Counted from the stretch's first letter, positions 19,125-29,451 are shown. The stretch is DNA of 64,000 nt from Saprospiraceae bacterium (GCA_016717105.1 JADKGF010000010.1:1-64000), one strand, 5' to 3'. Notes: a model not told the origin generated them from the letters alone. Translations and numbers: made by a program.

Positions 19125-19580
19125 ATGGCTGGAATTTCATTAATCATAAATGGCAAAAGTCAGGTAATCTCAGCAGATCCTTCTACGCCTTTGCTTTGGG
19201 TCTTGCGGGATGAACTAGGATTGGTCGGAACGAAATTTGGGTGCGGTATAGCTTCATGTGGCGCTTGTACTGTCCATGTCGAAGGTGTAGCTACCCGATC
19301 TTGCATTTTGCCCGTTGCCTCTCTCGCAGGCAAAAACATCACAACTATAGAAGGGCTTTCTGAAAATGGTGATCATCCTGTACAAGTTGCTTGGTTGGAA
19401 AATGATGTACCACAATGTGGATATTGTCAGTCAGGGCAGATTATGAGTGCTGCTGCATTATTAGCACAAAATGTATCGCCAAGTGACGAAGATATAGATA
19501 ATGCTATGATGGGCAATATCTGTCGATGCGGCACATACGTCAGGATCAAAAGTGCCATCAAGCAAGCTGCTAAGAAGTAA
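19125..19580 (+). CDS. 2Fe-2S subunit of a molybdenum hydroxylase (IorA type)
   Basis: Small iron-sulfur subunit of 151 residues that passes electrons from the Mo site. The plant-type cluster motif CGIASCGACTVH is around residue 40-51, and the helical cluster motif PQCGYCQSGQIM with CRCGTYVRIKSAI lies in the C-terminal half. Size and lack of an FAD domain match the two-subunit isoquinoline-1-oxidoreductase / aldehyde-dehydrogenase class. It is followed after 37 bases by the catalytic subunit. Confidence 0.92.
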   Translation: MAGISLIINGKSQVISADPSTPLLWVLRDELGLVGTKFGCGIASCGACTVHVEGVATRSCILPVASLAGKNITTIEGLSENGDHPVQVAWLENDVPQCGYCQSGQIMSAAALLAQNVSPSDEDIDNAMMGNICRCGTYVRIKSAIKQAAKK

Positions 19581-19617
19581 TGTTCACTAAATTAAAATAA
19601 TCTAATATACATATAAG

Positions 19618-21866
19618 ATGCCAATCATCAACACTAGAATAGGAAGAAGATCTTTTATTAAGAATTCTGCATTGGCCGGAGGCGGCATGGTGATAGGATT
19701 TTCATGGCTTGCTTCTTGTAAGCTCTCACCCGAGGAAGTGCTGGCATTGCCCAAAGAGTGGTTTGATTTCAACGGTTACCTCAAAATCGGTGATACTGGT
19801 TTGGTTACCATCTTGTCACCAAATCCTGAAATCGGTCAAAATGTTAAAACTTCAATGCCGATGATTGTTGCTGAAGAATTGGATGTTGATTGGAAAAATG
19901 TAGTGGTCGAACAAGCGCCACTCAATACCAAACTTTACTCATGGCAGATTGCTGGAGGTAGTCGCTCGATTAGTTCTTCATGGGATGCACTACGTATGGC
20001 AGGAGCTACAGCACGTCATCTTCTGAAACAGGTTGTGGCAAACGACCTGAAAGTACCAATGGAAGAATTGACCACAGAAAATGGCGTTATTTATCATAAA
20101 AAATCAAATAAATCATTTACTTATGGCCAAGTGGCTTCTGCTGCTAGTAGCTTGGAAGTGCCCAAAGAAGTAAAACTCAAAGAAGTCACAGAATACAAAA
20201 TCATTGGAACCGATCGCAAAAATGTCGATGGCAAAAAAATTGTAACCGGTCAACCTCTATTTGGTATTGATTATAAAGAAGCAGGAACACTGACAGCGAT
20301 GCTTATTCATCCGCCTGCATTCGGTACCAAACTGAAAAGTGTCGATTTGGACGCAGTTAAGAAAATGCCTGGCATCAAAGATGCATTTGTCATCGAAAGT
20401 TATACAGATGGAATGGAAAGACAATGGAGCGATGTTGCTGCATTCACGGAGTTGGTCGTGATTGTCGGTGATTCTACTTGGCAAGTGATGAGTGCAAAAA
20501 AAGTGTGAAACCAGAATGGCAACCCATTGAGTCATCAAGCCGTAATGTAAATTTGTTCGGTAGAAATATAGATATTGTCACTCCTGCAGGCTTGGAAGAT
20601 ACTACAGGACATTATGTATCTTTACAAAAAGTAAATCCTAAAGATGTAAAAGTTGTGCGTAAAGATGGAAATCCCGATGAAGCATTCAAAAATGCAGCTT
20701 TTATACTAGAACGAACCTATTCTTGCCCTTTTTTGGCGCATAGCACAATGGAGCCTATGAATTTCTTTGCAAATGTGCAGAAAGATAAAGTGTCCTTAAC
20801 TGGCCCGATTCAAACACCTGAGTTTTTGGAAAAGGCCGTGGCTGCACGATTAAATGTGCCTCTTGAAAATATCGAAGTCAACTTAACTAGAATGGGTGGC
20901 GGATTTGGAAGACGATTATATGGTCATTTTGGTGTAGAAGCAGCAGTGATTTCTCAGCGTATGAATGCGCCAATCAAGTTGATATATACCAGAGAAGATG
21001 ATATGACATGTGGTGTATATCGACCTGCCTATTCGGCTGTTTACAAGGCTGCATTTGATAAAAATAAACAACTCATTGGTTTTCATGTCACTGCAGGTGG
21101 AATACCTGAAAGTCCGCTTTCTGCCAATAGATTTCCAGCAGGTTGTGTAGATAACTATCTTGCCGAAGAATGGACAGTGCCATCGAATATAAGTGTTGGT
21201 GCATTTAGGGCGCCAAGATCCAATTTCATCGCTGGAGCTGAGCAATCATTCCTTGATGAAGTTGCAGAATATATGCAAGTAGATCCTATAGATATGCGCA
21301 TCAGTTTGTTCGAAAGATCAAAATCAAAACCAGTAGGTGAAAAGAATGATTATGATGCAGATAGATATATCGGGGTATTAAAATTAGTAAAAGAAAAATC
21401 TGGCTGGGACAAACCAGTTTCTGGTCTGGCACGTGGCGTAGCTGCTTATTTTTGCCATGATTCTTATGTAGCGCATGTGATTGATCTGATACCAGATAAA
21501 ACCAATCCAATCGTAAAAAAAGTAACAACAGCTGTAGATTGCGGTATTGTTATTAATCCAGATGCAGCTACAAATCTTTCGCAAGGAGCTGTTGTAGATG
21601 CATTAGGACATAGTATGTATAGTGCCGTCACATTTGAAAAAGGTGTGCCGCAACAAAGCAATTTTGATGGGTATCGTCTCATAAGACATAATGAAGCTCC
21701 AAAGGAGATCGAAGTACATTTTGTAGCGAGCACGGTTAGCCCGACAGGTATGGGCGAGCCGTCAGGGCCACCAGCAATTGGCGCCTATGCCAATGCCTTG
21801 TACAAAGCCACGGGTAAGCGATTTTATCATCAACCATTTTTAGTAGATCAAAAAGTACCAGGATAA
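19618..21866 (+). pseudogene. Molybdopterin-binding catalytic subunit of a molybdenum hydroxylase, frameshifted
   Basis: Catalytic subunit of about 750 residues. It begins with a twin-arginine signal (IGRRSFIKNSALAGGG) followed by a hydrophobic stretch and LASC, so it should be exported folded. Mo-cofactor motifs: the GMGGGFGRRLYG loop, FRAPRSNFIAGAEQSFLDE, and GMGEPSGPPAIGAYANA with the catalytic glutamate. The frame breaks in a run of seven A at 20496-20502, where one A is missing. The natural substrate (aldehyde or N-heterocycle) cannot be inferred. Downstream xdhC is 6 bases away. Confidence 0.88.
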
Positions 21867-21872
21867 TCCACG

Positions 21873-23020
21873 ATGATGCAGGAACTGAAGGCCATTGTTA
21901 GAAGTTTTGACATGGCCAAAGCTCAAGGAAAAAAATGTGCTTTAGCGACTGTGGTAGATGTCTTTGGTTCGTCATATCGAAGACCTGGTGCTAGGATGTT
22001 GATTACGGATGATGGCCAATTGACAGGTGCTATCAGCGGCGGTTGCCTAGAAGGCGATGCACTAAAAAAGGCACTTCATGTCATTCGACAACAAACGCCA
22101 TCAGTACAAACCTATGATACGATGGATGATGACGATGCCATTATTGGTATTGGTTTGGGATGTAATGGAATAATTAAAATATTGATTGAACCAATTGATG
22201 TTAACGATATTCATAATCCAATTGAACTTATTAGGATGGCCATCTCACAAAGAGTTCCTGCGTGCTTGGTGACCTTATTTTATTTAGGATTTGAACATGA
22301 TGCTGTTGCAGGTACAAAATTTGTTTTAAATAGAGACCAATTTGAAAGTAATGCATATTTGGACGTTGCTTTTGATCACGATATTAATTCAATTGGTAAA
22401 GAAGTGATGTTAGAAAAGGCAAACCGTTGGTTACATTTTACTAACAATGGAAAAGAATATTGTTTCTATTTTCAGTATATCATTCCATCTATAAAATTGG
22501 TCATAGCAGGTGCAGGACAAGATGTTATTCCGCTTGCAGAAATAGCCGAAACGCTTGGTTATGAAGTGTTTGTAGTAGATGGTAGAGCGAATTACATTAA
22601 TAAACAAACATTCCAACCAAGTTGTGGTGTCTTTCTCGCAAAACCAGAAGAAGTGTTGGGAAAGTCTCTATTGATGAGTTTACCTATGTAGCATTGATGA
22701 CCCACAATTACAATTACGACAAGAAGCTATTATCCATTTTGATTGAAAACGAGAACCTTAATTATATCGGTGTTTTGGGTCCAAGAAAAAAAATAACTCG
22801 AATGTTGGACGAATTTGTAGAAGAAGGTATTGTACTATCAGAATCACAAATTTCTAAAATTTATAGTCCGATTGGTATTAATATTGGAGCAGAAACTTCA
22901 TCTGAAATTGCCTTATCTATCATAGCAGAAATTCAAGCTGTTTCCGCGGGAAAATTGGTATATTCCTTGCGTGATGCGTTGCACGGCATTCATGCTAAGA
23001 CAGAGATCATAGGTGGTTAA
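21873..23020 (+). pseudogene. XdhC/CoxF-family molybdenum-cofactor chaperone, frameshifted
   Basis: Maturation factor that binds and sulfurates the Mo cofactor and inserts it into xanthine-dehydrogenase-type enzymes; about 382 residues when repaired. The N-terminal XdhC domain has GSSYRRPGARMLI and GAISGGCLEGDA; the C-terminal Rossmann-like domain has LVIAGAGQDVIPLAEIA, VALMTHNYNYDKKLL and YIGVLGPRKK. The break is a missing A in the GGGAAA run at 22658-22663. It sits directly after the catalytic subunit, completing the transferase, small subunit, large subunit, chaperone set. Confidence 0.87.
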
Positions 23021-23089
23021 TTTTACATTTTCTTTAAGCGACAACAAGCTTTACATGATTTTATGTATCAAGGTCTGAATGTTTTGTTG

Positions 23090-23097
23090 TAAATTTG
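23090..23097 (+). promoter_or_regulatory. -7 box before the queD-like gene
   Basis: TAAATTTG matches TAnnTTTG and lies 22 bases before the ATG at 23120. It probably starts transcription of queD, folE, fabD and yqgE, which are closely packed. Confidence 0.45.
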
Positions 23098-23119
23098 CGC
23101 GTTATTTGACAGTTAGATT

Positions 23120-23538
23120 ATGGCAATTGTATATTTGACCAGGGTAGAAAAATTTAATGCAGCGCATAAGCTGTGGATAAATGCTTGGTCTGAAGAAGAA
23201 AATTTTGATTTTTTGGTAAATGTTCCAATAAAAATTGGCATGGGCATAATTATACACTTTATGTCACAGTGAAGGGCACACCTGATCCAGTGATTGGGTT
23301 TGTGCATGATGCCAAGAAGCTAAGCAAAATTATCAGAGAAGTCGTGACAGATAAGCTCGATCATTCCAACCTGAATCTTGATCTCGATTTTCTACCTGAA
23401 GGCATGATGCCTACAACTGAGAATATGGCTGTTTTGATTTGGGAGCAACTTGAGCCACATATCAAAGGCTGTCAACTACACTGTATAAAACTGCAAGAAA
23501 CCGATACCATTTATGCCGAATATTACGGCGAAAAGTAA
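23120..23538 (+). pseudogene. 6-pyruvoyl-tetrahydropterin synthase / QueD family, frameshifted
   Basis: The 5' part (ATG at 23120) reads MAIVYLTRVEKFNAAHKL with the first zinc histidine. After a missing T in the run at 23209-23214 the frame continues as NWHGHNYTLYVTVKG, with the other two zinc histidines (HGH), and GFVHDAKKLSKIIREVV, LDHSNLN and TTENMAVLIWE to a stop at 23538; about 140 residues in all. The family includes QueD (queuosine) and pterin-synthesis enzymes. The adjoining folE supplies the dihydroneopterin triphosphate substrate; the YhhQ transporter at 2.9 kb slightly favours a 7-deazapurine link. Confidence 0.83.
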
Positions 23539-23546
23539 ATACCATC

Positions 23547-24143
23547 ATGGCGTACAAGAAAAAGGATTTTTATGATGAAGAAGTGACATCGTCTATTTCA
23601 GAAATGTTTTCTGGAATGATCAATACCTTAGGTGAAGATGCATCTAGAGAAGGTTTGGTGAAAACACCTGAAAGGGCAGCTAAAGCCATGCAATTTTTGA
23701 CGCAAGGCTATCAGCAAGATGCTGGTGCCATCCTGAAATCTGCCTTGTTTAAGGAAGATTATAACGAAATGGTCGTGGTGAAGGATATAGAATTGTATTC
23801 ATTGTGCGAACATCATTTGTTGCCATTTTTTGGTAAAGCCCATGTCGCATATATTCCAAATGGATATGTGGTTGGCCTAAGTAAGATACCACGAGTGATA
23901 GATGTATTTGCTAGGAGATTGCAAGTACAAGAGCGATTGACCCACGAAATCCTACATGCTATAGATGGCACATTAAAACCACATGGCGTGGCAGTAGTTA
24001 TAGAAGCTGCACATATGTGTATGATGATGCGTGGCGTTCAAAAACAGAACTCATCAACTACAACATCAGCTTTTACAGGTGCTTTCTGTAATATCGAAAC
24101 CAGAAATGAATTTTTAAGTTTGATATCAGCAAAATTAAGATAA
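23547..24143 (+). CDS. folE: GTP cyclohydrolase I
   Basis: Converts GTP to 7,8-dihydroneopterin triphosphate, the entry to folate, pterin and queuosine synthesis; 198 residues, the usual length. Zinc and catalytic motifs are intact: LYSLCEHHLLPFFGKAHVAYIPNG around residue 80-103 and AVVIEAAHMCMMMRGVQKQNS near residue 160. It begins 8 bases after queD and ends 4 bases before fabD, so the four genes queD, folE, fabD and yqgE look cotranscribed. Confidence 0.94.
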   Translation: MAYKKKDFYDEEVTSSISEMFSGMINTLGEDASREGLVKTPERAAKAMQFLTQGYQQDAGAILKSALFKEDYNEMVVVKDIELYSLCEHHLLPFFGKAHVAYIPNGYVVGLSKIPRVIDVFARRLQVQERLTHEILHAIDGTLKPHGVAVVIEAAHMCMMMRGVQKQNSSTTTSAFTGAFCNIETRNEFLSLISAKLR

Positions 24144-24147
24144 TATT

Positions 24148-25023
24148 ATGAGTGCATATGTTTTTCCGGGACAAGGTGCCCAGTTTGAAGGAATGGGGAA
24201 AGACCTATTTGAAAGTAGTGAAATAGCCAGAAATCTATTCAATGAAGCTGACAATATCTTGGGTTTTGAGCTATCATCTATTATGTTCAATGGAAGTGCT
24301 GAAGAACTCAGGCAAACCAAGGTGACACAACCTGCACTCTTTGTACACAGTATAGCTACCTTGAAATCTAAGGCAACTGAACAACCTGAAGCTGTTGCTG
24401 GACATTCTTTGGGCGAGTTTTCTGCGCTTGTAGCGAATGGTGTATTGAGTTTTGCTGATGGACTGAAGCTTGTGTATGCAAGAGCTATGGCAATGCAAGC
24501 GGCTTGTGAAGCGATACCTGGAACGATGGCAGCCATTTTGGGTTTGGAAAATGCAATTGTAGAAGATATTTGTTGTAAAATCGAAGATGTGGTCGTTCCA
24601 GCTAATTATAATTGTCCAGGTCAGTTGGTTATTTCTGGTTCGCTCAAAGGTGTAGATCTTGCTATGCAGAAGCTTACAGAAGCTGGTGCCAAGAGGGCAA
24701 TTTTATTGGAAGTTGGAGGCGCTTTTCATAGCCCACTGATGGAACCTGCGAGACAGCAATTGGCCAATGCCATTATGGAAACAAATTTTTCGCAGGCAAT
24801 TTGTCCAGTATATCAAAACTTCACCGCATTGCCTGAAACGAATCCTGATATCATCAAGCAAAATCTAATTGCTCAGCTAACAGGCGCAGTAAGATGGACA
24901 CAGACGATCGAAAAAATGGTCGAAGATGGTTTTTGCAGTTATATAGAAGTTGGTGGATCGGGCAAGGTACTCTCTGGATTAATCAAAAAAACGGATCGTG
25001 CAGCAGAAACCAATACCCTCTGA
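24148..25023 (+). CDS. fabD: Malonyl-CoA:ACP transacylase
   Basis: Loads malonyl groups onto ACP for type II fatty-acid synthesis; 291 residues, full length. PGQGAQFEGMGKDL at the N terminus, the nucleophile motif AGHSLGEFSAL around residue 90, the YNCPGQLVISG segment and the active-site histidine in GGAFHSPLME. Its 3' end overlaps the probable GTG start of yqgE by about 25 bases. Confidence 0.93.
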   Translation: MSAYVFPGQGAQFEGMGKDLFESSEIARNLFNEADNILGFELSSIMFNGSAEELRQTKVTQPALFVHSIATLKSKATEQPEAVAGHSLGEFSALVANGVLSFADGLKLVYARAMAMQAACEAIPGTMAAILGLENAIVEDICCKIEDVVVPANYNCPGQLVISGSLKGVDLAMQKLTEAGAKRAILLEVGGAFHSPLMEPARQQLANAIMETNFSQAICPVYQNFTALPETNPDIIKQNLIAQLTGAVRWTQTIEKMVEDGFCSYIEVGGSGKVLSGLIKKTDRAAETNTL

Positions 25024-25572
25024 AAATGATATCAAAGCTGGGAATATCCTAGTAGCAGAGCCATTTATGCTTGATCCAAACTTTAAGAGATCGGTCGTAT
25101 TGATTTGTGAAAAAACAAAGAAGGTACTACTGGTTTTATCTTGAATCATCCATTGGAGATCAGTGTCAATGAGCTGGTACCGGATTTTCCTAAATCAAAA
25201 GCATCCGTACATATTGGTGGTCCAGTAGCTGTAGATAGCCTTCATTTTTTGCATAATGTAGGTGACTTATTGGACAATAGTCAAGAAGTTTGTCCTGGTG
25301 TCTTTTGGGGCGGCGATTTCGAAAAGCTTCGTTTTTTGATGGAAAATGGCGTAATAAAAGATAATAATGTTCGGTTTTTCATCGGATATAGTGGTTGGAC
25401 TTCAGGACAACTGGATGAAGAATTTCAAGAAGCTTCATGGCTTGTAGATACTATGGATGCCAATTATCTGTTTAGAGTAAAACCATTCGTATTGTGGCAA
25501 ACGGTACTTACCAATAGAGGAAATACTTATACCGTCATCGCACAAATGCCAGACATGGTGAGCCTTAATTAA
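24998..25572 (+). pseudogene. YqgE/AlgH family protein, frameshifted
   Basis: About 191 residues when repaired. The 5' part reads AGNILVAEPFMLDPNFKRSVVLICE, the characteristic YqgE start; after a missing A in the run at 25110-25115 it continues as GTTGFILNHPL, VHIGGPVAVDSLHFLH, FFIGYSGWTSGQLDEE and NYLFRVKPFVLWQ to the stop. The start is uncertain; GTG at 24998 inside fabD is the first plausible one in frame. The family is widespread in Gram-negatives but its biochemical role is not settled. Confidence 0.85.
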
Positions 25573-25592
25573 TCAGTATTTCAGAGAATAAA

Positions 25593-26885
25593 TTAAAAGC
25601 TAATACTGTAATTTAGCCCTTTGTAGGTCGGATGCACCTGGCTATTGTAAATAGAACCAAAAGTATAACTGAAGCCTACAGCCACAAAATAGTCATAATC
25701 TGACGCAATAATCCTTCTTTGTGTGAGCACATCATCTCTAGATGCACCTGCTTTAGGTATCGAAATCTGATCGTGATTGAATTGGATATTTCCACCAATT
25801 CCGACCTTCAATCCTTTCACGACATTCCAAGAGATACCACCACCAACGTAAAAGTTGTTTTTGCGCAAATCGTCTAAATAAGATGTGTAAAAAGTGCCTA
25901 TATTTACTGAGCCCCACGGTTTAGTAAATGATGTAATGAGTCCTATACTCTGTTGTAGCAGTAGTTCTTGTGATTTGAAATAAATGGTTGTGTCTCTGTA
26001 ATTCGAAAACTGTGGACCCAATTCATAGCTTAATACAATGCGTTGGGTATTAAAATCTTTATACGAAAAAATACTATATTCTACCGAAGGCGCCAACTTG
26101 ATGCGAGCATCTATATTGTCAAAAACAGATCTGACATACAATCCAGATAAACCTACAGCCCAATGATCGGATAGTTTTTGAGCATAATTGGATTCTATAT
26201 TTTGCGCATCACGGCTTACATTTACTACTTCTGATGTATCTATACCATTCCCATCCTTGTAATATATCGTAAATGATGAGCGATTAAATTGGTTATTTGC
26301 ATAGAAATTAAAACGGTTTTTTTCGGTTTCCCTACTTGCACTTAAAAAAGCACTTACGTTGCTGTTTTTGTAATTTTTGTTTCCATCGACAAATCCTGAT
26401 GCACCCATAGAAAACTGCCAATAATTCCAAGGGTCAGATTTTTTTTGTGCAATATTATCACTTGTGTCAGCCGTATATTTTATTTCAATATCTTCTGCAA
26501 TCGGTGATTTTGCAATGAACTGCATCAATCCTAATTTCAAGTTTTGCAGCATCTTGCGTCGTTTCACATCTTCAGTTGCAGTGGCATTGTTAAAATAGGA
26601 TAGCGTATCTTTTATCGCAGCAAAATCATTTTGTCCTTGAAATGAGATGGTATTGATTTCACCACCGGCATTATTAAATTGTGTATTGAGTATCACCTGT
26701 ACATCACACAAAAAACGATCCCTGACAAAATCGACCATTTTTAGCTCATTGCGTAGATATTCCACATCGCAAAGCCACTCATGTGAACAAGTCTGAAAAA
26801 CTTTAATCTTACTTTTGGTTTTGACTTGCCCAAACACAGAAGAAATACCGTAAATTACAAAAATGAAAATAAAAACTTTTCTCAT
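25593..26885 (-). CDS. Probable outer-membrane beta-barrel protein with Cys-containing N-terminal domain
   Basis: A 431-residue protein from the ATG at 26885, beginning with a signal peptide (MRKVFIFIFVIYGISSVFG). Residues about 25-130 form a soluble region with VFQTCSHEWLCDVEYLR and FVRDRFLCDVQVILN, i.e. three cysteines and an F-V-R-D-R motif I recall from an unnamed family in which this domain precedes a barrel. From about residue 165 onward the sequence alternates in beta-barrel fashion and ends in aromatic FSYTFGSIYNS... LNYSISF. It converges with yqgE with 20 bases between. Function is unknown. Confidence 0.65.
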   Translation of the reverse strand: MRKVFIFIFVIYGISSVFGQVKTKSKIKVFQTCSHEWLCDVEYLRNELKMVDFVRDRFLCDVQVILNTQFNNAGGEINTISFQGQNDFAAIKDTLSYFNNATATEDVKRRKMLQNLKLGLMQFIAKSPIAEDIEIKYTADTSDNIAQKKSDPWNYWQFSMGASGFVDGNKNYKNSNVSAFLSASRETEKNRFNFYANNQFNRSSFTIYYKDGNGIDTSEVVNVSRDAQNIESNYAQKLSDHWAVGLSGLYVRSVFDNIDARIKLAPSVEYSIFSYKDFNTQRIVLSYELGPQFSNYRDTTIYFKSQELLLQQSIGLITSFTKPWGSVNIGTFYTSYLDDLRKNNFYVGGGISWNVVKGLKVGIGGNIQFNHDQISIPKAGASRDDVLTQRRIIASDYDYFVAVGFSYTFGSIYNSQVHPTYKGLNYSISF

Positions 26886-27051
26886 GGTATCATGGATTTT
26901 GAAACAAATATACTTTACATATGTTGAAATGTACAATATCTTGTTTTATAAATAGACAAGTTGAACAGTTTTGACGACAGAAATTCAAAAACTTAACATC
27001 TTGTTTGTAAATATTGTAAATAGTTTATCAGGGTATTACCTGATAAAGTTC

Positions 27052-27059
27052 TAAATTTG
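27052..27059 (+). promoter_or_regulatory. -7 box before the BT_3928-type gene
   Basis: TAAATTTG matches TAnnTTTG and lies 23 bases before the ATG at 27083. Confidence 0.4.
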
Positions 27060-27082
27060 CCAAATATAAAAAATAATTTTCG

Positions 27083-28570
27083 ATGAGTATAATGACATTG
27101 ATGTTGATTATTGGTGTGGTTGCATTAATTTTTACCGTGGTAATGGTCTCAATGCTGAAAGCACATAAATCAATTTTGACGACCTATCTCCAAAACTTTA
27201 CGGGTATTTTATTTATCTTTTCAGGATGGGTCAAGGCTGTAGATCCGATGGGAACAGCTTTCAAGATGGTCGATTATTTTACGGAATTTGAAGCAACGTT
27301 CAAGGAAACTGCAATGAGTTTTATTGCACCAATCTTCCCATATTTATCTGAGCATGCGCTGGCATTCGCAATCTTTATGATCATATTCGAAATTATTTTG
27401 GGTATTATGCTTTTATTGGGCGATAGACCCAAATTAACATCGTGGTTGTTTTTTCTTCTAGTGTTATTTTTTACCGTTCTTACTGGATTTACCTTCCTGA
27501 CTGGGTATGTACCAATGGATAAAAATTTCTTTAGTTTTTCTGAATGGACTGATTATGTCTCAACCAATATGCGTGTCACGGATTGTGGTTGTTTTGGTGA
27601 TTTTATCAAACTTGATCCAAAAATATCATTTTTTAAGGACTTGTTTTTAATGATTCCTGCGATATATTTTCTATTCAAAAATGGTGAATTTCATCAATTG
27701 CTAACACAAAAATCAAGGAATCTGACATTGCTTTTCTCTACTTTTTTCCTTATACTTTATTGTATTTACAATTTTTATTGGGACGAACCACATGTAGATT
27801 TCAGACCATTTAGAAATGGTGCAAACATCGCGGCTATTCAGAAAGCAGAAAAGGAATCATCTGCTGCAGTCCAGGTTTTGACTATGCGGATGAAAAATAA
27901 GAAAACTGGTGTAGTTAAAAATATCCCGTATGGTGAATATATGAAAAATTTGGCAGCCTTGACTGAGGAATATGAAACGATAGAACAAATAAAAACCGAA
28001 CCAACAATAAAACCAACCAAAATAAGTGAATTTTCGATTACCGATTTTGATGGTGAAGAAAAATCTGATTTGTATCTTGCCAATAAAAATGCCCATATCA
28101 TGGTGCCAATTTATAAGGCCAAGTATAAGGCAGTTCACCAAAAACGTATGGTAAAGGACTCTGTTTTTACAACGGATACCGTACGTATCGAAGGTGAAAA
28201 GGATAGCTTCCAACTTGTCAAAAACTTTGTAGAAGTGAAAGACAGGGAAGAAGATTTTTATGAAACAGTCTGGGACGAATCCTTCATAGCCACATTAAAA
28301 TCTGTTATAAAGCCACTCCAAGATGCAGCTTTGAAAGACAATATAACCATGAGTATAGTCGTTTCAGGTATTGATGCAGATAAAGCAAAATCATTGGCTT
28401 CAGTCACAGGGATCAATGCACAATACTTGACTGGTGATGAAAAGCTCATCAAGACCATCATGCGTTCTAATCCTGGTATTATCTTGTGGAAAGACGGCGT
28501 ATTGTTACACAAATGGCATTACAAAAAATTTCCAGGATGGGAAAAAGCTAAGGCTGAATTTTTACATTGA
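27083..28570 (+). CDS. BT_3928-type DoxX-family membrane protein
   Basis: A 495-residue Bacteroidota protein. The N-terminal half has about eight hydrophobic segments with the family's FSGWVKAVDPMGTAFKMVDY motif, resembling DoxX/MauE-type membrane proteins linked to quinone or thiol redox. A tandem Cys, TDCGCFGD, lies in the loop near residue 170. The C-terminal soluble half (about 260-495) is thioredoxin-fold-like but has no CxxC that I can see. Fifty-eight bases separate it from the secreted choice-of-anchor V protein and the ApbE cluster, so a shared envelope redox role is possible but inferred. Confidence 0.8.
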   Translation: MSIMTLMLIIGVVALIFTVVMVSMLKAHKSILTTYLQNFTGILFIFSGWVKAVDPMGTAFKMVDYFTEFEATFKETAMSFIAPIFPYLSEHALAFAIFMIIFEIILGIMLLLGDRPKLTSWLFFLLVLFFTVLTGFTFLTGYVPMDKNFFSFSEWTDYVSTNMRVTDCGCFGDFIKLDPKISFFKDLFLMIPAIYFLFKNGEFHQLLTQKSRNLTLLFSTFFLILYCIYNFYWDEPHVDFRPFRNGANIAAIQKAEKESSAAVQVLTMRMKNKKTGVVKNIPYGEYMKNLAALTEEYETIEQIKTEPTIKPTKISEFSITDFDGEEKSDLYLANKNAHIMVPIYKAKYKAVHQKRMVKDSVFTTDTVRIEGEKDSFQLVKNFVEVKDREEDFYETVWDESFIATLKSVIKPLQDAALKDNITMSIVVSGIDADKAKSLASVTGINAQYLTGDEKLIKTIMRSNPGIILWKDGVLLHKWHYKKFPGWEKAKAEFLH

Positions 28571-28628
28571 GTTCGTTTTTTGGTACTACCACATTTATTT
28601 TAATTTTTCAATTAACAAACCTTATTTT

Positions 28629-29438
28629 ATGTCGAATTTTTTTAAATTGGCTATGTTTAGCTTGTCTGTTTTGATTATTTTTAATGTATCATCTGGATTC
28701 AAAATTGACCCAAAAAATCCACCAACTGGGCAGACTGGTGCACCAAATGAAACTACTTGCAGTACAGCTTCTGGATGTCACTCAGGTGGAACTTATAGCG
28801 GAACTGTTGCACTATCGGGTTTGCCTGACAAAATCCTACCATTGACCACTTATGATATTAGTGTTAATTTAACATCCACATGTGTTAGAACTGGATTTGA
28901 ATTGACGGTTTTGGATAAAAGTAATGCAAACTGTGGTACATTGACCGCAGGTACTAACAATAACGTAAAAGCAGCTGGAACAAGAGTTTATGTACGCCAA
29001 ACCAACGCTTCGAATTTATCAGGAGGCAAAGCATCTTACTCGTTCAAGTGGAAATCACCTGCGTCTATTGTCGGAGATTCGGCGTTTTTTTATTATGTAA
29101 TGCTTCAAGCTAATGGTAATGGTTCGACTTCGGGTGATAATGTAGCTAAAGGCAAAAAAGGTGTCTCTATTTCCGCGGTCTCTGCTACTGATGATAACAT
29201 AGATGAAAAAATGGTACAGATATTTCCAAATCCTACCGCTGATTTCGTCAACTTGAAATCTGACTTCCAAGAGCCTTTGCAAGTTAAAATGATCAATTCT
29301 GAAGGTAAAGGCTTAATGAACTTTACATTAGATAAATCAAAATCTTTGGATGTAAGAACGCTAAGTAATGGTGTTTATTTTCTTTCGTTTAAAAAAGGAA
29401 ATCAAACTTTTACAAAACGTATTAATATTACACATTGA
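28629..29438 (+). CDS. Secreted choice-of-anchor V / reelin-like protein with T9SS sorting domain
   Basis: A 269-residue secreted protein. Signal peptide MSNFFKLAMFSLSVLIIF, then GAPNETTCSTASGCHSGG, the Cys-containing start typical of the choice-of-anchor V domain, then a beta-rich domain with NLTSTCVRTGFELTVLD. The last 80 residues are a T9SS type A sorting domain (MVQIFPNPTADFVNL to GVYFLSFKKGNQTFTKRIN). The ATG at 28629 was chosen because it directly precedes the signal peptide. Thirteen bases separate it from apbE, suggesting cotranscription. Confidence 0.85.
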   Translation: MSNFFKLAMFSLSVLIIFNVSSGFKIDPKNPPTGQTGAPNETTCSTASGCHSGGTYSGTVALSGLPDKILPLTTYDISVNLTSTCVRTGFELTVLDKSNANCGTLTAGTNNNVKAAGTRVYVRQTNASNLSGGKASYSFKWKSPASIVGDSAFFYYVMLQANGNGSTSGDNVAKGKKGVSISAVSATDDNIDEKMVQIFPNPTADFVNLKSDFQEPLQVKMINSEGKGLMNFTLDKSKSLDVRTLSNGVYFLSFKKGNQTFTKRINITH

Positions 29439-29451
29439 TTGATATCTGCCG

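Noticed and set aside
23118..23307. Minus-strand ORF over the queD start
   Set aside because: Antisense to the coding sequence for the zinc-binding region of QueD.
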